A stretch of DNA of 42,224 nt, from the NCBI GenBank assembly GCA_958427355.1, contig CAUACA010000018.1:1-42224 (forward strand), read 5' to 3'. A program made the position numbers and the translations under genes. The notes below the pieces were generated by a model. The model did not search any database and was not told where the DNA came from. It saw only the letters and a list, made by a program, of their open reading frames with translations. Positions 15,876 through 23,943 of the stretch are shown in pieces. Positions within the stretch are counted from its first letter, which is position 1. Each line of letters begins with the position of its first letter. This DNA comes from an uncultured Collinsella sp. (GTDB lineage Bacteria; Actinomycetota; Coriobacteriia; Coriobacteriales; Coriobacteriaceae).

Positions 15876-17210
15876 CTACTCAGCAGCCTCCTCAAGCTCG
15901 GAGACATCAAACTCAAAGTCGTTACCCGGCAGGATGGCGTTGAGCACAATGCCCACCAGTGAGCCCACGGCAATGCCGGACAGCGAAATCGTCACGCCGC
16001 CCAGCTCCAACACGATGGCGCCGGCGGTGCTGTACGCGATGCCGAGCGAAAGCACGAGCACCAGCGCGGCAACCAGCACGTTGCGGTTGTTCTGGAAATC
16101 GACCTGGTTCTCGATGAGGTTGCGGACGCCCACAGCGCTGATCATGCCGTAGAGCACGAGCGACACACCGCCGATCACACACGCCGGCATGGCCGCAATG
16201 ACAGCCGCGAACTTGGGGCAGAACGAAAGCACGATGGCGCAACACGCGGCAATTCGAATTACGCGCGGGTCGAACACGCGCGTCAGGGCGAGCACGCCGG
16301 TGTTCTCACCATACGTAGTGTTGGCCGGAGCGCCAAAGAGCGAAGCCAGAATCGTGGCAAGGCCGTCGCCGAGCAGCGTGCGATGCAGACCGGGATCGGC
16401 AATGTAGTTGCACTCGCAAGTCGAACCGATAGCAGAGATATCGCCGATATGCTCGATCATGGTCGCGAAGGCCAGCGGCATGATGGTGATGATGGCCGTC
16501 GTGGCAAGACCGCTATCGAACTGCGGCCCAAAGAGTGCAAACACGGTGTTGTCCCACACGATGGGCAGACCGACCCACGGAGCGGCGGCAACGCCCGAGA
16601 AATCAACCTCGCCGAGCGCAGCCGCAACGGCATAGCTCACCACAACGCCCAGCAAAATCGGCACGATCTTGACCATGCCACGGCCCCAGATGTTGCAGAT
16701 GACGATAACGGCAACGCCAATGACAGCCACAAGCCAGTTGGTCTGGCAGTTAGCAATAGCGGAACTTGCCAGGATCAAGCCGATGGAAATGACGATGGGG
16801 CCAGTCACCACCGGCGGAAAGAAACGCATGACACGCTTGGCGCCAAACGCGCGGAAGAGCGCCGCCAGCACCGGATAGAGCAGACCGGCACAAGCTACGC
16901 CCAGGCAGGCGTAGGGCAAAAGCTCGGTCTCGCCGTTGGGCGCGATTGCGGCATAACCGGCAATAAAGGCAAACGATGAGCCCAAAAATGCCGGCACCTT
17001 ACCGCGCGACAGGAAGTGGAACAGCAGCGTGCCCAAGCCGGCAAACAAAAGCGTTGCCGATACCGAGAGGCCGGTGAGCACGGGCACCAGCACGGTGGCG
17101 CCAAACATGGCAAACAGGTGCTGTAGGCCGAGCAGAAACATGCGCGGGCGGCCGAGCGACGATGCGTCGTAGATGGCATCGCTGACGGCGGGCGTCGAGG
17201 ACTGGGACAT
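15876..17210 (-). CDS. Uracil permease, UraA-like NCS2 family
   Basis: A 444-residue membrane protein with about fourteen helices. QHLFAMFGATVLVP at the N-terminus, AFATMIEHIGDISAIG and YGENTGVLALTRV are the characteristic UraA/PyrP segments, including the glutamates that bind the pyrimidine. It imports uracil with a proton. AAAGGAC lies 4 nt before the ATG. It differs in subfamily from the AzgA-type permease at 9589. No PyrR or other attenuator is evident upstream (17211-17332). Confidence 0.88.
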   Translation of the reverse strand: MSQSSTPAVSDAIYDASSLGRPRMFLLGLQHLFAMFGATVLVPVLTGLSVSATLLFAGLGTLLFHFLSRGKVPAFLGSSFAFIAGYAAIAPNGETELLPYACLGVACAGLLYPVLAALFRAFGAKRVMRFFPPVVTGPIVISIGLILASSAIANCQTNWLVAVIGVAVIVICNIWGRGMVKIVPILLGVVVSYAVAAALGEVDFSGVAAAPWVGLPIVWDNTVFALFGPQFDSGLATTAIITIMPLAFATMIEHIGDISAIGSTCECNYIADPGLHRTLLGDGLATILASLFGAPANTTYGENTGVLALTRVFDPRVIRIAACCAIVLSFCPKFAAVIAAMPACVIGGVSLVLYGMISAVGVRNLIENQVDFQNNRNVLVAALVLVLSLGIAYSTAGAIVLELGGVTISLSGIAVGSLVGIVLNAILPGNDFEFDVSELEEAAE

Positions 17211-17332
17211 GGATGTCCTTTCGAATGGAAGGGCGATCAGGCATATCGGATAACCTGCCCGAACGATACGATCCGAACCATTGTACGCGATACACTATGC
17301 CTCGCACGCGCCGCCACCTGCAAACACTAGCG

Positions 17333-18466
17333 CTATTTCCAAACGCGCTCGGCAATGCGCTTGACCAGCGCGATCTTTGCCCATTGCTCATCCTCGGTCA
17401 GCTTGTTGCCAATCTCGCAGCTGGCAAAGCCACACTGCGGAGACAGATACAGGTTCTCGAGCGGCACGTACTTTGCCGCTTCGCGGATGCGCTCGACGAT
17501 AACGTCCTCGTTCTCGAGCTCTGCCGCCTTGGTGGTCACCAAGCCCAGCACGACCTTCTTGCCGGGTGCAACGTACTTGAGCGGCTCAAAACCACCGGCG
17601 CGCGGCGTGTCGAACTCCAGATAGAACGCATCGACATCCTCATGCGCAAACAGGTACGGCGCGACGGGGTCGTAGCCGCCCTCAAAAGCGTAGGTGGAGT
17701 GGTAGTTGCCGCGGCATACATGCGTGTTGATGACCAGATCGTCGGGCTTGCCCGCGATGGCGGCATTGTTGAGCGCCACGCCCAGCTCGCACACCTTTTG
17801 CAGGTCGACCGGGCTCATGCCGGTTTTGGCGACAAAATCGGTATCGCAGTAGATGCCCCAGGTGCAGTCATCAAACTGGATGTTGCGGCAGCCTGCTGCG
17901 TACAGGTCGGCGATCACCGTGCGATAAGCAGCTGCAATGGCGTCGGCAAGTTCCTCATCGGTCTTATAGACAGCGCGCAGGCTCTCCTGCTGGCCATCGC
18001 AGCGGTCGAGCGTGACTTCGGAGAACGTCTGAATCGGCGCCGGGATGGTCTGGCGTGCAACGTGGCCCTCGCCCTCAAGCGCCTTGACAAACTTAAAGTG
18101 CTCGACGAAGGGGTGGTTCTCGCCGCTGATGGGGCCGGTCACCACGGCGGTATCGGCCGTGGTCTCCTCGTCGTGGAACATATAGCCCGTACGCGAGGTG
18201 CGACGCTCGACGCCGTTCAGCCCCCACATAAAGTCGAGGTGCCAGTAGCTGCGGCGAAACTCGCCATCGGTGATGACCTGCAGGCCGGCCGCCTTCTGCT
18301 TTGCCACCAAATCGCGAATGGCCTCATCCTCGACGGCCTTAACGCCGTCGTCATCGAGCGTACCCGCGGCGTAGGCGGCACGGGCGTCCTTCACGGCCTG
18401 CGGACGAAGAAAACTGCCGACGATATCGGCGCGAAACGGCGCGTTCGGTTGAATCGAAGTGCTCAT
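17333..18466 (-). CDS. Cobalamin-independent methionine-synthase-like methyltransferase (YxjG/YxjH type)
   Basis: A 377-residue protein matching the C-terminal catalytic domain of MetE, with no N-terminal half. Zinc-ligand segments are visible as NTHVCRGNY and SPQCGFASC, and the substrate region as QVITDGEFRRSYWHLDF. Short MetE-like proteins transfer a methyl group to homocysteine or related thiols. The start at 18466 has AAAGGGAG 6 nt upstream. The LysR gene on the same strand upstream and two dyads between them suggest control by that regulator. The methyl donor is unknown. Confidence 0.85.
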   Translation of the reverse strand: MSTSIQPNAPFRADIVGSFLRPQAVKDARAAYAAGTLDDDGVKAVEDEAIRDLVAKQKAAGLQVITDGEFRRSYWHLDFMWGLNGVERRTSRTGYMFHDEETTADTAVVTGPISGENHPFVEHFKFVKALEGEGHVARQTIPAPIQTFSEVTLDRCDGQQESLRAVYKTDEELADAIAAAYRTVIADLYAAGCRNIQFDDCTWGIYCDTDFVAKTGMSPVDLQKVCELGVALNNAAIAGKPDDLVINTHVCRGNYHSTYAFEGGYDPVAPYLFAHEDVDAFYLEFDTPRAGGFEPLKYVAPGKKVVLGLVTTKAAELENEDVIVERIREAAKYVPLENLYLSPQCGFASCEIGNKLTEDEQWAKIALVKRIAERVWK

Positions 18467-18506
18467 AGATATCTCCCTTTGCATTGGTTGCTTTACTGGG
18501 ACAGAG

Positions 18507-18575
18507 TATGAGCGCTCATATGGTCATCGTAAAATATATGTTTATAACAGTTTGATATAGATGCTTCCTATATCA
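18507..18575. promoter_or_regulatory. Two dyads upstream of the MetE-like gene
   Basis: TATGAGCGCTCATA (18507-18520) is a perfect 14-bp palindrome. TGATATAG-atgcttc-CTATATCA (18553-18575) is a perfect 8-bp dyad with LysR-like spacing, bordered on both sides by CAGTTTG-type sequence. Both lie in the 155-bp gap between the LysR stop and the MetE-like start. Confidence 0.6.
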
Positions 18576-18621
18576 GTTTGGACTGCCATAAAGAGATTTG
18601 ACCCGTGCAGAATGCAGCAGT

Positions 18622-19518
18622 CTAGATGTGCTGACGAATCGCGTCGATATAGGCCTGCCCGTAGCGCGTAAGTGTCGTGTTCTTGCGCGTGATAATGCCG
18701 ATCTCCATGTACTCGTCTACATCGAGCGGAATCGAGATAATACCGGGGCCGTTAAGTTCATGGCTGATCACACCCGAACACACCGTGTAGCCGTTGAGGC
18801 CCATGACCAGGTTGAACAACGTCGCACGGTCACGCACGCGGATATTCTTGCGGCGCTCAAAGGTCGAGGTCAGCTCCTCAGAATAGTAGAACGAGTTATA
18901 GCTGCCCTGCTCATAGGACAAAAACGGGTAGTCCTCGAGATCTTCGAGCGTCACGCTGGCGTGATCCGCCAGCGGATGGTCTGCACACACAAAGACGTGC
19001 GGCGTGGCGCAGAAGAGCCCCTCGAATACGAGCTCGTTGGCCGCCAGCATGCGCTCGATGACCTCGCGATTGTGCTCCGACAGATACAGGATGCCGAGCT
19101 CGCTTTTCATGTGCGCGACGTCCTCGATAATCTCGTGGGTTTGCTCCTCGCGCAGGGTAAAGTCGTAACGCGCGGCACCGAACTCGCGAATCACGTCAAC
19201 AAACGCGTTAACGGCAAAGGAATAATGCTGGCAGCTCACACTAAAGTGCGGCACCTGCTCGGATGCGCCCTTGTACTTGCCCTCGAGCAGGTCGGCCTGG
19301 TCGAGTACCTGGCGCGCATAGCCCAAGAAGGTCTCGCCTTCCTCGGACACAACGACGCCCTTGTTAGTGCGTTCAAAGATGTGCACGCCCATCTCGTTTT
19401 CGAGATCGCGAATCGATGCGGTAATCGAAGGCTGCGACACAAAGAGCCGGCGCGAGGCCTCGGTGATGCTGCCGCATTCGGCAACTTTGACGACATATCT
19501 GAGCTGCTGGAGCTTCAT
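18622..19518 (-). CDS. LysR-family transcriptional regulator
   Basis: A 298-residue protein with an N-terminal winged HTH (MKLQQLRYVVKVAECGSITEASRRLFVSQPSITASIRDLE) and an effector domain from about residue 90. The start at 19518 has GGGAGG about 5 nt upstream and lies 10 nt after the stop of the HAD phosphatase gene, so the two are probably co-transcribed. The dyads downstream, in front of the MetE-like gene, suggest a role in sulfur amino acid metabolism (inference). Confidence 0.88.
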   Translation of the reverse strand: MKLQQLRYVVKVAECGSITEASRRLFVSQPSITASIRDLENEMGVHIFERTNKGVVVSEEGETFLGYARQVLDQADLLEGKYKGASEQVPHFSVSCQHYSFAVNAFVDVIREFGAARYDFTLREEQTHEIIEDVAHMKSELGILYLSEHNREVIERMLAANELVFEGLFCATPHVFVCADHPLADHASVTLEDLEDYPFLSYEQGSYNSFYYSEELTSTFERRKNIRVRDRATLFNLVMGLNGYTVCSGVISHELNGPGIISIPLDVDEYMEIGIITRKNTTLTRYGQAYIDAIRQHI

Positions 19519-19528
19519 GATGGCCTCC

Positions 19529-20437
19529 CTAGACGTTCGTGACGTCGAAACCCGTCGCATCCATCTGACGCATAAACGGCGGCATCTCCCCCGTCGCGGC
19601 GCAGGCGGCAATCTGATGCAGAGCCCCGGCAACCGCATCGTCTGTCGCAGCGCCGATATGCCAGCGCGCGGCAGCCGTGACAGCCTCGTTGGCATTGGCG
19701 ACTGCAACGGAGTTGGGAACAGCATCGATCATGGGCAGGTCGTTATCGGAATCGCCAAATACGGCCACCTCGTCGGACGTCAGGTCCAAAGTGCGCGCCA
19801 GCTCCAGCGCAGCGCAACCCTTGTCCCAACCTGCTGGAAGAATGTCGAGCAGGCGCACTCGGTTGTTGGGAAACACAAGCGAGAGCTCCGGCACCTCGGC
19901 GGCAATGCGCTCGCGCAGCTCAGCGAGCTCTTCGCGCGAGCGGGCGCTCCAGATATTCGCCTTGTATACCGGGGCATCATCGACAACAGGACGGCACGGG
20001 GCCTCTTCGCCCTTGAGCCACGCGTTGCCGCCCGACTCCATGGCGCGGCGCACGCGCTCGGGATCGCTCGTCACGCAGTAGGCATCGTTATTCCAAAAGT
20101 CATCACCCAGGCTGTAGACCTTCAGATACGTATCATCGGTCTCTTGCTCCAAGTAGTCAGCCAAGCGCATAAGGGCGGCGTTGTCGGTCGCATGCGAGGC
20201 TACCGCCTCGCCGTCCACAAACATGACCTGGCCGTTACAGAACGCGCCAGTTGAAAAACACTCAGAACAATTTTTGAACATCCAGCCCATCGCGGACGGC
20301 TGACGGCCCGAAACCGGGCCAAAGTGCAGACCCGCCGCCTGCATGGCATGAATGCCCTCGATGGCGTAGTCGCTGGCGCCGTCATGCCCAGCCGGAATCA
20401 GCGTATCGTCCATATCGGTCAGCACAAGTTTGATCAT
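19529..20437 (-). CDS. HAD-superfamily phosphatase (Cof type)
   Basis: A 302-residue protein with all HAD motifs: DMDDT with nucleophile Asp8 and Asp10, SGR (motif II), GWDKGCAALELA (motif III lysine) and FGDSDNDLPM (motif IV). The cap domain between motifs II and III is of the Cof (C2) type. These enzymes dephosphorylate sugar phosphates, nucleotides or cofactors such as pyridoxal phosphate; the substrate is not predictable. GGGGGA lies 4 nt before the ATG. It lies upstream of the LysR gene with a 10-nt gap. Confidence 0.88.
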   Translation of the reverse strand: MIKLVLTDMDDTLIPAGHDGASDYAIEGIHAMQAAGLHFGPVSGRQPSAMGWMFKNCSECFSTGAFCNGQVMFVDGEAVASHATDNAALMRLADYLEQETDDTYLKVYSLGDDFWNNDAYCVTSDPERVRRAMESGGNAWLKGEEAPCRPVVDDAPVYKANIWSARSREELAELRERIAAEVPELSLVFPNNRVRLLDILPAGWDKGCAALELARTLDLTSDEVAVFGDSDNDLPMIDAVPNSVAVANANEAVTAAARWHIGAATDDAVAGALHQIAACAATGEMPPFMRQMDATGFDVTNV

Positions 20438-20475
20438 AGAGTCCCCCAGTCATTTTCACCGTAACCATTGTAACG

Positions 20476-20510
20476 ACCTGCCAATAAGGGACAGGTTTAT
20501 TTTGGCAGGT
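20476..20510 (-). repeat. 35-bp dispersed palindromic repeat, copy 1
   Basis: The unit begins ACCTGCCAA and ends TTGGCAGGT, so it can fold on itself, and contains AAGGGACAGGTTTATTT. Its reverse complement matches copy 2 (20543-20577) with one mismatch. Confidence 0.85.
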
Positions 20511-20542
20511 TTTATCTGGGAACATGCAGCGCCCCTGTTGCC

Positions 20543-20577
20543 ACCTGCCAAAATAAACCTGTCCCTTTTTGGCAGGT
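20543..20577 (+). repeat. 35-bp dispersed palindromic repeat, copy 2
   Basis: Inverted relative to copy 1 across a 32-bp spacer, giving a pair like a bipartite REP/BIME. It lies just upstream of the TPP riboswitch promoter region (TAGTATAGG at 20583). Copy 3 at 41134-41168 differs at one position. Confidence 0.85.
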
Positions 20578-20603
20578 GCGCTAGTATAGGGAACAACAGA
20601 TTC

Positions 20604-20697
20604 GATGCGGGAGTGCCGGCGGTGCAAACCACAAGGCTGAGAGGGCATGGGGCCCAATCCTTTGAACCTGTCAGTTAATGCTGGCGTAGGGAGCATG
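20604..20697 (+). ncRNA. TPP (thiamine pyrophosphate) riboswitch
   Basis: The conserved THI-box segments occur in order: GGGAGTGCC, GGCTGAGAGGGC, CCTTTGAACCTG and GTTAATGCTGGCGTAGGGAG. P1 is formed by ATGC (20605-20608) with GCAT (20693-20696). It is followed at once by a terminator hairpin, so TPP binding should end transcription before thiM. Confidence 0.97.
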
Positions 20698-20708
20698 CCG
20701 CCTTTACA

Positions 20709-20738
20709 GGGGCGCTGTCTATGCACAGCGCCCCTTTT
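20709..20738 (+). terminator. Riboswitch-controlled terminator upstream of thiM
   Basis: GGGGCGCTGT (20709-20718) pairs perfectly with ACAGCGCCCC (20725-20734), followed by TTTT. Confidence 0.9.
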
Positions 20739-20760
20739 CTATGCCAAGGAGGCATGTGCA

Positions 20761-21600
20761 GTGATTGATTCGGAACAGCTTAAGCAACATATGGTCAAGG
20801 CCGTGGAGGAGATTCACGCCACCAATCCGATGGCCGGCTCCATCACCAACACGGTGACGATCGACTTTGTCGCCAACGCACAGCTCGCCGTGGGCGGTTC
20901 GGCCGCCATGGTCTATCTGCCCGACGAGGGCGAGGCCCTCGTTGCCGGCGGCGGCGCTATCTATCTCAATATGGGCACGCTCTTCCCCATCTACGAGCAG
21001 ACGATTCCCCGCGCGGCCAAGGCGGCACACGATGCCGGCAAGCCCTGGGTGCTCGATCCGGTTGGCCTGGGCATCGGTAGCCTGCGCACCCAGCTGGTAA
21101 ACGAGCTCAAGCAGTACAAGCCCGCCATCGTGCGCGGCAACGCCTCCGAGATTATCGCGCTCGCCGGCCTGTGGGGTCTTGAGGGCGAGGCGGCCGATCT
21201 GAGCCGCGTACGCGGTGTCGATACCACCGATACCGTCGATGCCGCTCGCGATGCTGCCGTGGCGCTTGCCCGCTACACCGGCGGCGCCGTGGTGGTCTCG
21301 GGCGAAGTCGACCTGATTACCGACGGCACGACCGTGGCCAAGTCCCACGGCGGCAGCCCGCTCATGTCCAAGATCACCGGCTGCGGCTGCTCGCAGGGCG
21401 GCGTGCTGGCCGTGTACGCCTGCGCCGCCGACCCGTTTACGGCAGCCGTCTGCGGCACCGCCGCCTACAACGTGGCCGGCACGCGTGCCGCCGCCGTCGC
21501 CGATGCCCCGGCAAGCTTTAAGGTCGCCTTTATCGACGAGCTCTACCGCGCAACCGCCCAGGACATCGCCGATAACCGACTCGAGCTCGAGGAGGCATAA
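20761..21600 (+). CDS. thiM: Hydroxyethylthiazole kinase
   Basis: A 279-residue ThiM. It phosphorylates the thiazole precursor for thiamine salvage. Family segments visible are NPMAGSITNTVTIDFVAN, WVLDPVG, RGNASEI and KITGCGCSQGG, the last holding the catalytic cysteine region. The GTG start at 20761 has AAGGAGG 8 nt upstream; an earlier ATG at 20754 is out of frame. It is the first gene of a three-gene operon under the TPP riboswitch; the next gene starts 3 nt after its stop. Confidence 0.95.
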   Translation: MIDSEQLKQHMVKAVEEIHATNPMAGSITNTVTIDFVANAQLAVGGSAAMVYLPDEGEALVAGGGAIYLNMGTLFPIYEQTIPRAAKAAHDAGKPWVLDPVGLGIGSLRTQLVNELKQYKPAIVRGNASEIIALAGLWGLEGEAADLSRVRGVDTTDTVDAARDAAVALARYTGGAVVVSGEVDLITDGTTVAKSHGGSPLMSKITGCGCSQGGVLAVYACAADPFTAAVCGTAAYNVAGTRAAAVADAPASFKVAFIDELYRATAQDIADNRLELEEA

Positions 21601-21603
21601 GCT

Positions 21604-21945
21604 ATGTCCGAGCCCGCAACCAATGCCGGCATGAACACGCTCGTCGCCGTGGCCATTGCCCCGTGCGGCACCGGCGATGAGCTCTCCGCCGAGGTCGCCG
21701 AAGTCGTGCGCGTCATTCGCGAGAGCGGCCTGCCCAACCGCACCACCTCGATGTTCACCGAGATCGAGGGCGACTGGGACGAGGTCATGCAGGTCGTACG
21801 CGACGCAACCTTTGTGTTGGCGAGCAAGGGCATCCGCACCGAAGTCGTGCTCAAAGCCGATATTCGGCCCGGATTTACCGACACCATGACTGGCAAGCTC
21901 GAGCGTATGGAAGCACAGATCAAGAAGCAGGAGGAAGCACGATGA
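21604..21945 (+). CDS. MTH1187/DUF77-family thiamine-binding protein
   Basis: A 113-residue protein of the small ferredoxin-like-fold family (MTH1187/YqgV) that binds thiamine or its precursors. The family pattern is seen in LVAVAIAPCGTG, VIRESGL and TSMFTEIEGDWDEVM. Its ribosome site GAGGAGG lies inside the end of thiM, and its end overlaps thiE by 4 nt (ATGA), so translation is probably coupled. A role in buffering or delivering thiamine precursors is inferred from the operon. Confidence 0.85.
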   Translation: MSEPATNAGMNTLVAVAIAPCGTGDELSAEVAEVVRVIRESGLPNRTTSMFTEIEGDWDEVMQVVRDATFVLASKGIRTEVVLKADIRPGFTDTMTGKLERMEAQIKKQEEAR

Positions 21946-22637
21946 GCATCCGCGACAACCTTGATATCTCGGCCTATCTGGTACTCGGCCCCGAAAACAC
22001 CCTCGGACGCCCCGTGGGCGATGTGGTGGCCCAGGCGCTCGACGCCGGCTTTACTTGCATCCAGGTGCGCTCCAAGGTGGCAAGTGCCCGCGAGATCATC
22101 GCGCTGACCGGCGACGCCGCACAGGCAATCGCGCAGGCCGGCAAGACCGGTCAGGTCGCCCTGCTCATCGACGACCGCCTGGACTGCGTGCTTGCTGCAC
22201 GCGAGCAGGGCATTGCCGTCGACGGCGTGCATGTGGGTCAGAGCGACATTCCCGTCGAGGTCTGCCGCAAGCTGCTGGGCCCCGACGCCATCGTGGGTCT
22301 TTCGGCCCGTTGTGAGGAGATGCTCGAGTACGTCAAGACCGCCGACATGAGCCTGGTCGATTACCTGGGCATCGGTCCACTCCACGAGACCGAGACCAAA
22401 CGCGATTGCGGACGCGCAGCCGACGGCTCCATCATCACCAAAAGCTTTGAGGACCTGGCCGCACTCCACGCGGCAAGCCCCGTGCCCATCGTGGTGGGCG
22501 GCGGCGTCAAGACGGCCGACTTGCCGCAGCTCAAGGCCACCGGCGTCGATGGCTTCTTTGTGGTGAGCGCCGTCTGCAGTGCCGACGACCCCTACGCCGC
22601 CGCCAAGGAGCTCGTCGATACCTGGCAGCAGGCATAG
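21942..22637 (+). CDS. thiE: Thiamine phosphate synthase
   Basis: A 231-residue TIM-barrel protein that joins the thiazole and pyrimidine phosphates into thiamine phosphate. Segments typical of ThiE are CIQVRSKVAS, LLIDDRLDCVLA, DGVHVGQSDIP, VDYLGIGPLHETETKRD and IVVGGGVK. It overlaps the preceding gene by ATGA. thiD and thiL are not in this window. Confidence 0.92.
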   Translation: MSIRDNLDISAYLVLGPENTLGRPVGDVVAQALDAGFTCIQVRSKVASAREIIALTGDAAQAIAQAGKTGQVALLIDDRLDCVLAAREQGIAVDGVHVGQSDIPVEVCRKLLGPDAIVGLSARCEEMLEYVKTADMSLVDYLGIGPLHETETKRDCGRAADGSIITKSFEDLAALHAASPVPIVVGGGVKTADLPQLKATGVDGFFVVSAVCSADDPYAAAKELVDTWQQA

Positions 22638-22681
22638 GCATAGGCCGAGCAGCTGATCCGCAGCCTCACATCTTTAGCAAT

Positions 22682-22727
22682 GGAAAGCGCATCCCAATTT
22701 GGACCTCCATTCCGGGATGCGCTTTCC
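22682..22727. terminator. Stem-loop between thiE and the patatin gene
   Basis: GGAAAGCGCATCCC (22682-22695) pairs perfectly over 14 bp with 22714-22727 around an 18-nt loop. It lies between convergent genes. A T-run is lacking, so it may end transcription only partly. Confidence 0.65.
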
Positions 22728-22749
22728 GCCGAGTCCGTGGCAGTTTGCC

Positions 22750-23619
22750 CTACCCCGCTAGGTAGACCTCCAGCGCGGGCGAGGTCGCCTCCGCATCGTG
22801 GCGGCCGATCTGATAGATGCGCTCGAGTTCATCGGGCTCGCGGCACAGCGACGGCACCTTCACCGATTCGCTCGGCCGCACCACAAAGATTTCGCCAGTA
22901 GCCTCGCGACGCGCCAGGTCATCGAGCGTGGCATTGTAGACCTCATGCCGATGCTCAAGCGCCGCGACAAACTCCGGGTAGTGACGAAACACGCGCCGCA
23001 GCATGGGCATCACGCTGTTGGGCTGCTTCACAAAGCCCGCCGGCTGCGTGAGTACCACGATATTGCGGTCATACCCCTGCGCAAACAGCCATGCACTGGG
23101 AATAGAATCAGCCACGCCACCATCCAGATACTTATGCCCGTCAATAGCAACGGGACGCGTCGCCACGGGAATCGCCGACGATGCCCGGATCCACTCGATA
23201 TCCCTCTCGTCGCCATAGGGCAGGTCGTGGTAGACGGCCTTGCCCGTCTCGATATCGGTGCACACGCACGTAAACCGCATGGGACAGGCGCGATACGCCT
23301 CCAAGTCAATGGGATCGCGCTCGATAGGCACCTCGTGATAGGCAAAATCGGCATTGAACATATCGCCGGTCCGCAGCCAGCTTGCTACACCCGCATAGCG
23401 CTTATCGGCACAATAGGCCTTGTTATAGCGAATGGCACGGCCGATCTGGCGCGATTTAAAATTGTAGCCAAACGCCGCGCCCGCCGAGACGCCCACCATA
23501 TGGTCGCAGGTCAAACCGTGCTCCATCCAAACGTCGAGCACGCCCGCCGTATACATACCGCGGTAGCCGCCTCCCTCGAGCGCGAGCCCCACCGTGCGCG
23601 TCATAGTTGACTGTGCCAT
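22750..23619 (-). CDS. Patatin-like phospholipase
   Basis: A 289-residue cytoplasmic protein. The oxyanion loop is GGGYRG (residues 16-21), the nucleophile is Ser45 in GVSAG and the dyad aspartate is Asp166 in DGGVAD. Such proteins hydrolyse acyl chains from phospholipids or other lipids. It belongs to the compact YjjU-like bacterial group. GGAG precedes the ATG by about 8 nt. No signal peptide is seen. Confidence 0.88.
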   Translation of the reverse strand: MAQSTMTRTVGLALEGGGYRGMYTAGVLDVWMEHGLTCDHMVGVSAGAAFGYNFKSRQIGRAIRYNKAYCADKRYAGVASWLRTGDMFNADFAYHEVPIERDPIDLEAYRACPMRFTCVCTDIETGKAVYHDLPYGDERDIEWIRASSAIPVATRPVAIDGHKYLDGGVADSIPSAWLFAQGYDRNIVVLTQPAGFVKQPNSVMPMLRRVFRHYPEFVAALEHRHEVYNATLDDLARREATGEIFVVRPSESVKVPSLCREPDELERIYQIGRHDAEATSPALEVYLAG

Positions 23620-23857
23620 GCGACCATCTCCATCCCCACAAATTCAAACGGGACAAGTATACCCGTCAACATATATCGTCCCAGTCGCATTTTTATCGAA
23701 CATCGCATCGTCGCGCTACCGCTTGTCGAATAATAGCCGCCCACAGCATGTGCACCCATATATAATTTTGCACTGTTGTTTATACTACTCAGCAGTTATC
23801 AACAGCGAACATTAGCCGGCAAAGTAACCCAACAACGCAGCAAGGCGGGGGCCTGGA

Positions 23858-23889
23858 TACACGCAAAACGCTGAGCAACGATGCGTGTA
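23858..23889 (+). promoter_or_regulatory. Hairpin in the leader of the GGDEF/EAL gene
   Basis: TACACGCA (23858-23865) pairs perfectly with TGCGTGTA (23882-23889), 54 nt before the start codon. The 324-bp gap 23620-23943 otherwise holds AT-rich promoter-like sequence such as TATAAT near 23762; I do not recognise a known riboswitch. Confidence 0.4.
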
Positions 23890-23943
23890 CACAACGAGCT
23901 CGCCCGACGCAATCCGCTCCGACTTCAGAAAGCCGCTTAGAAC

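Noticed and set aside
23815..23943. Cyclic-di-GMP riboswitch in the leader of the GGDEF/EAL gene
   Set aside because: Sequence such as ACGCAGCAAGGC is suggestive, but the conserved aptamer segments and their pairing are not present.
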